In this document: piece by piece, positions 5,266-7,014 of the stretch | Numbering within the stretch: the stretch's first letter is position 1 | Layout of the letters: each line of letters starts with the position of its first letter | NCBI GenBank assembly: GCA_900753645.1 | Contig: CAADZW010000081.1 | Location: 1-7,014, forward strand | DNA length: 7,014 nt | Direction of reading: 5' to 3' | Origin: Bacilli bacterium | GTDB taxonomy: Bacteria; Bacillota_I; Bacilli_A; RF39; UBA660 | Notes under the pieces: generated by a model | What the model was told of the DNA's origin: nothing | Databases searched by the model: none | The model's input: the letters and a program-made list of their open reading frames with translations, nothing else | Position numbers and translations under genes: made by a program

Positions 5266-6098
5266 GAATTATATCACCAGCAAATTCAATAATTGGTGAT
5301 AAAAACATTGAACAATTTAATAATGGAGTTAAAAAATTACAAGAAAATGGTTTTGATGTCATTATTGGAACTAACGTGTTTTCTAATACTAAAGGATATT
5401 GTGGATCTATAGAAGAAAAATTGGAAGACATTTATGATGTTTGTCAAAAAGCTAAATACATTATTTGTTCAACTGGTGGAATTAATTCTAATATAATATT
5501 AGAAAAATTGGATTTTGAAAAAATCAAAGATAATGTGTTTATAGGTAATAGCAATCCAGTATTACTATTTAATGCTTTCTATGCAAAGAATAAACAAGTT
5601 TCATATATTGGACCAAATGTTAAATCACTAGGCAAGGATGATAGCATGTTTTCTATAAATTGTTTAAAACAAAAAATTATCAATGACTATAATGGAATTG
5701 AAACAGAAGAAGAAAATATAATTGTCAAAGAAGGGATAGCAACAGGTGTTGCAATAGGTGGAAATATTCAGTCATTAAGAAGAATAATTGGATTAGAAGT
5801 TTTTCCTAAAATAGATAATTATATATTATATTTAGAAGCAGATTCAAATGAAACTAATATAACCGAGTATGAAAGCATTATTTCTCAATTTAAACAAGCT
5901 AATATCATTAAGCGTGCTACAGGTATTATCCTTGGTGCCTCTAATTATGATGTAATATATTATGAAGAAATATTTAAAGATTTTAATGGTCCTATAATCA
6001 TCTGTAAGAATATTGGACATAACGTACATAATAATCTTGTACCTATCGGTAAAAATATTTCAATCATCAAAAATAGAATAATCGAAGTGAAAGAATAA
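5253..6098 (+). CDS. S66-family serine peptidase of the MccF type
   Basis: S66 enzymes are LD-carboxypeptidases acting on murein, or MccF-type immunity enzymes that hydrolyse aminoacyl-nucleotide toxins such as processed microcin C. The TTG start gives MEKIGIISPANSI, the family's N-terminal strand, and 281 residues, slightly short for the family. The Ser-Glu-His triad is present: Ser100 in FIGNSNPVLLF (nucleophile elbow), Glu195 in ILYLEADSNE, and His256 in KNIGHNVHNNLVPIG. GGINSN at 75-80 (family 'GGxNSN') and the following LEKLDFEKIKDN resemble MccF rather than the GGYGSxRLL of murein LdcA. AIGGNIQSL at 167-175 is the conserved substrate-domain strand. There is no signal peptide, so it is cytoplasmic, as expected for self-immunity. 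There is no tryptophan at all, so the purine-stacking Trp known in E. coli MccF is missing or substituted. A murein-recycling role is not excluded. Confidence 0.88.
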   Translation: MEKIGIISPANSIIGDKNIEQFNNGVKKLQENGFDVIIGTNVFSNTKGYCGSIEEKLEDIYDVCQKAKYIICSTGGINSNIILEKLDFEKIKDNVFIGNSNPVLLFNAFYAKNKQVSYIGPNVKSLGKDDSMFSINCLKQKIINDYNGIETEEENIIVKEGIATGVAIGGNIQSLRRIIGLEVFPKIDNYILYLEADSNETNITEYESIISQFKQANIIKRATGIILGASNYDVIYYEEIFKDFNGPIIICKNIGHNVHNNLVPIGKNISIIKNRIIEVKE

Positions 6099-6099
6099 C

Positions 6100-6810
6100 A
6101 TGTTAAATATAATTTTTGACATTTTGAACAATAGATTTGATGACAAAAACATTGCCCAAATGTGTGCTTTAATACTAAGGTCATGGTATGAACAATATAA
6201 TATAAAACTAAATAAGAAAGAATTAAATTTTGAACTAATACAGATGAGTAATTTTAAAATAAAATTTAATAACCATTTGTTTGAATTGAATATTTTTAGA
6301 CAAACAATTATGATTAATGAACAAGAAATGGAATTTTTAGTTGAAGAAATATACAATTATTTTCAAAAAAAATATCCTATAAATTTTGACTATAAATTAA
6401 TTGACCCTATATATTTTTCAATTTTTTTCTATGATTTATTAGATAAGATTGTAAAAGTTAAATATGATAATATTAACATATCAAAAATAAAACTATTGAG
6501 AAAGAATGCGTCAGCGGTTAGCATGAACGAGTCAGAGAGATATAAAGCATTATTAGATAAAAATTATAAAATGTATTCACCATTTAATTCAAATTTAGCA
6601 ATTCATTCACCTAGAGATAGATTAGATAATGCTCTTAAAAGTATTTCTAATAATGGTTATGGATATAATAATCAATATGCAATATTTTATAATGATGAAC
6701 CATATTTAAGAGATGGTCAACATAGAGTCGCTGCTTTAAAATATTTATATGGCGATATTGATATAAAAATTATAAGGTTTTATTTAAAAGAAAATTTCTT
6801 TTATCCGTAA
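6100..6810 (+). CDS. Protein with C-terminal ParB/sulfiredoxin-like domain
   Basis: The 236-residue protein starts 1 nt after the preceding stop, implying coupled translation. Residues about 165-230 look like the ParB/Srx fold: a helix (SPRDRLDNALKSISNNGYG), a beta strand (QYAIFYND), then the signature YLRDGQHRVAALKYLYGD (202-219), with DGQHR at 205-209 aligning to the nucleotide-binding 'GxHR' turn, and the closing strand DIKIIRF. This fold occurs in ParB CTPases, sulfiredoxin, and free-serine kinases such as SbnI, and also as stand-alone genes in polysaccharide loci. All but a few such enzymes bind a nucleotide. Residues 1-160 are lysine-, asparagine- and isoleucine-rich, mostly helical, and I do not recognise them. 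With no partition or plasmid genes nearby, a metabolic or tailoring role seems more likely than chromosome segregation. Confidence 0.75.
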   Translation: MLNIIFDILNNRFDDKNIAQMCALILRSWYEQYNIKLNKKELNFELIQMSNFKIKFNNHLFELNIFRQTIMINEQEMEFLVEEIYNYFQKKYPINFDYKLIDPIYFSIFFYDLLDKIVKVKYDNINISKIKLLRKNASAVSMNESERYKALLDKNYKMYSPFNSNLAIHSPRDRLDNALKSISNNGYGYNNQYAIFYNDEPYLRDGQHRVAALKYLYGDIDIKIIRFYLKENFFYP

Positions 6811-6846
6811 TAGTGTGCAATTTATTAATACGAGGAGTGATATTTA

Positions 6847-7014
6847 ATGATTAAAGCATATAAAAACAAAAAAATCTTAGTTGGTATATGTGATATTGGT
6901 AATGGACATATAAATAGACAAATTTGTGTTATTAATAAATTTTTAAATGAAGGAGCTCATGTTATTGTAGCTACAACAAAAGAAAAAGAAAATATTATTA
7001 AAGATATTTTCCCA
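6847..7014 (+). CDS. GT-B-fold glycosyltransferase, N-terminal part (3' partial)
   Basis: Only 56 codons lie in the window, open to the right edge. The ATG follows a strong ribosome site (GAGGAG, 6832-6837). The sequence KKILVGICDIGNGHINRQ then INKFLNEGAHVIVATT is the first Rossmann unit of GT-B glycosyltransferases of the GT1/GT28 type: a strand, a 'GxGHxxR' loop, a helix and a second strand. These enzymes move a sugar from a nucleotide-sugar to lipid, natural-product or wall acceptors. The gene is 36 nt after the ParB/Srx-like gene with no terminator between them, so it is probably the fourth operon member. The acceptor cannot be judged from this fragment. Confidence 0.65.
   Translation, partial: MIKAYKNKKILVGICDIGNGHINRQICVINKFLNEGAHVIVATTKEKENIIKDIFP

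Noticed and set aside
5237..6356. Reverse-strand open frames across the S66 peptidase and ParB/Srx-like genes (5237-5431, 5844-6029, 5960-6184, 6060-6356)
   Set aside because: They mirror well-supported forward genes, lack domain content, and arise from AT-rich codon composition.
1..7014. Alternative genetic code with TGA as tryptophan
   Set aside because: TGA ends nusB, xseA and the 113-residue gene at family-appropriate positions, and TGG is used for conserved Trp (for example the GRGGGSIEDLW motif).
1..7014. CRISPR arrays, tRNA/rRNA genes, insertion sequences
   Set aside because: No spaced direct repeats, no tRNA-like cloverleaf and no transposase coding were seen on either strand.

Overview
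The window comes from a very AT-rich, low-GC Gram-positive bacterium using the standard genetic code: TGA closes several genes and TGG encodes Trp. A SpoIVB homologue next to nusB-xseA-xseB suggests an endospore-forming Firmicute, or a descendant of one. The order nusB-xseA-xseB-spoIVB looks like a condensed form of the Bacillus subtilis chromosomal region that runs from nusB through xseA/xseB and on to spoIVB. No species can be named from sequence alone.

Positions 1-3150 are core chromosome. They hold the last codons of a MutS-like gene, a promoter with an extended -10, and nusB, xseA and xseB tightly overlapped as one transcription unit. spoIVB follows, with its own sigma-G-like promoter candidate and a convincing intrinsic terminator. 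An orphan 113-residue hypothetical gene at 3265-3606 has its own promoter candidate and a strong terminator, so it looks monocistronic.

Positions 3662-3966 are about 300 bp without a gene. They contain an 18-bp perfect palindrome, a plausible sigma-A promoter and a long bulged inverted repeat just upstream of the next start codon. After this comes an accessory operon that runs off the right edge. Its genes are (1) a 432-residue glutamyl-tRNA-synthetase-like protein that has lost both ATP-binding signatures (HIGH and KMSKS) and most of the zinc/acceptor-stem insert, (2) an S66-family peptidase of the MccF type with an intact Ser-Glu-His triad, (3) a protein with a C-terminal ParB/sulfiredoxin-like DGQHR motif, and (4) the start of a GT-B-like glycosyltransferase. 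The first three are overlapped or abutting.

The most interesting reading of the second half is a small-molecule system built around an acidic aminoacyl-adenylate or a related amide. MccF enzymes cleave such compounds, and the GluRS fold normally binds glutamyl-AMP. The ParB/Srx-like and glycosyltransferase genes could be tailoring or resistance steps. This is inference from gene content. No precursor peptide, ThiF-like adenylyltransferase or transporter is visible inside the window, and the cluster is cut at the right edge.
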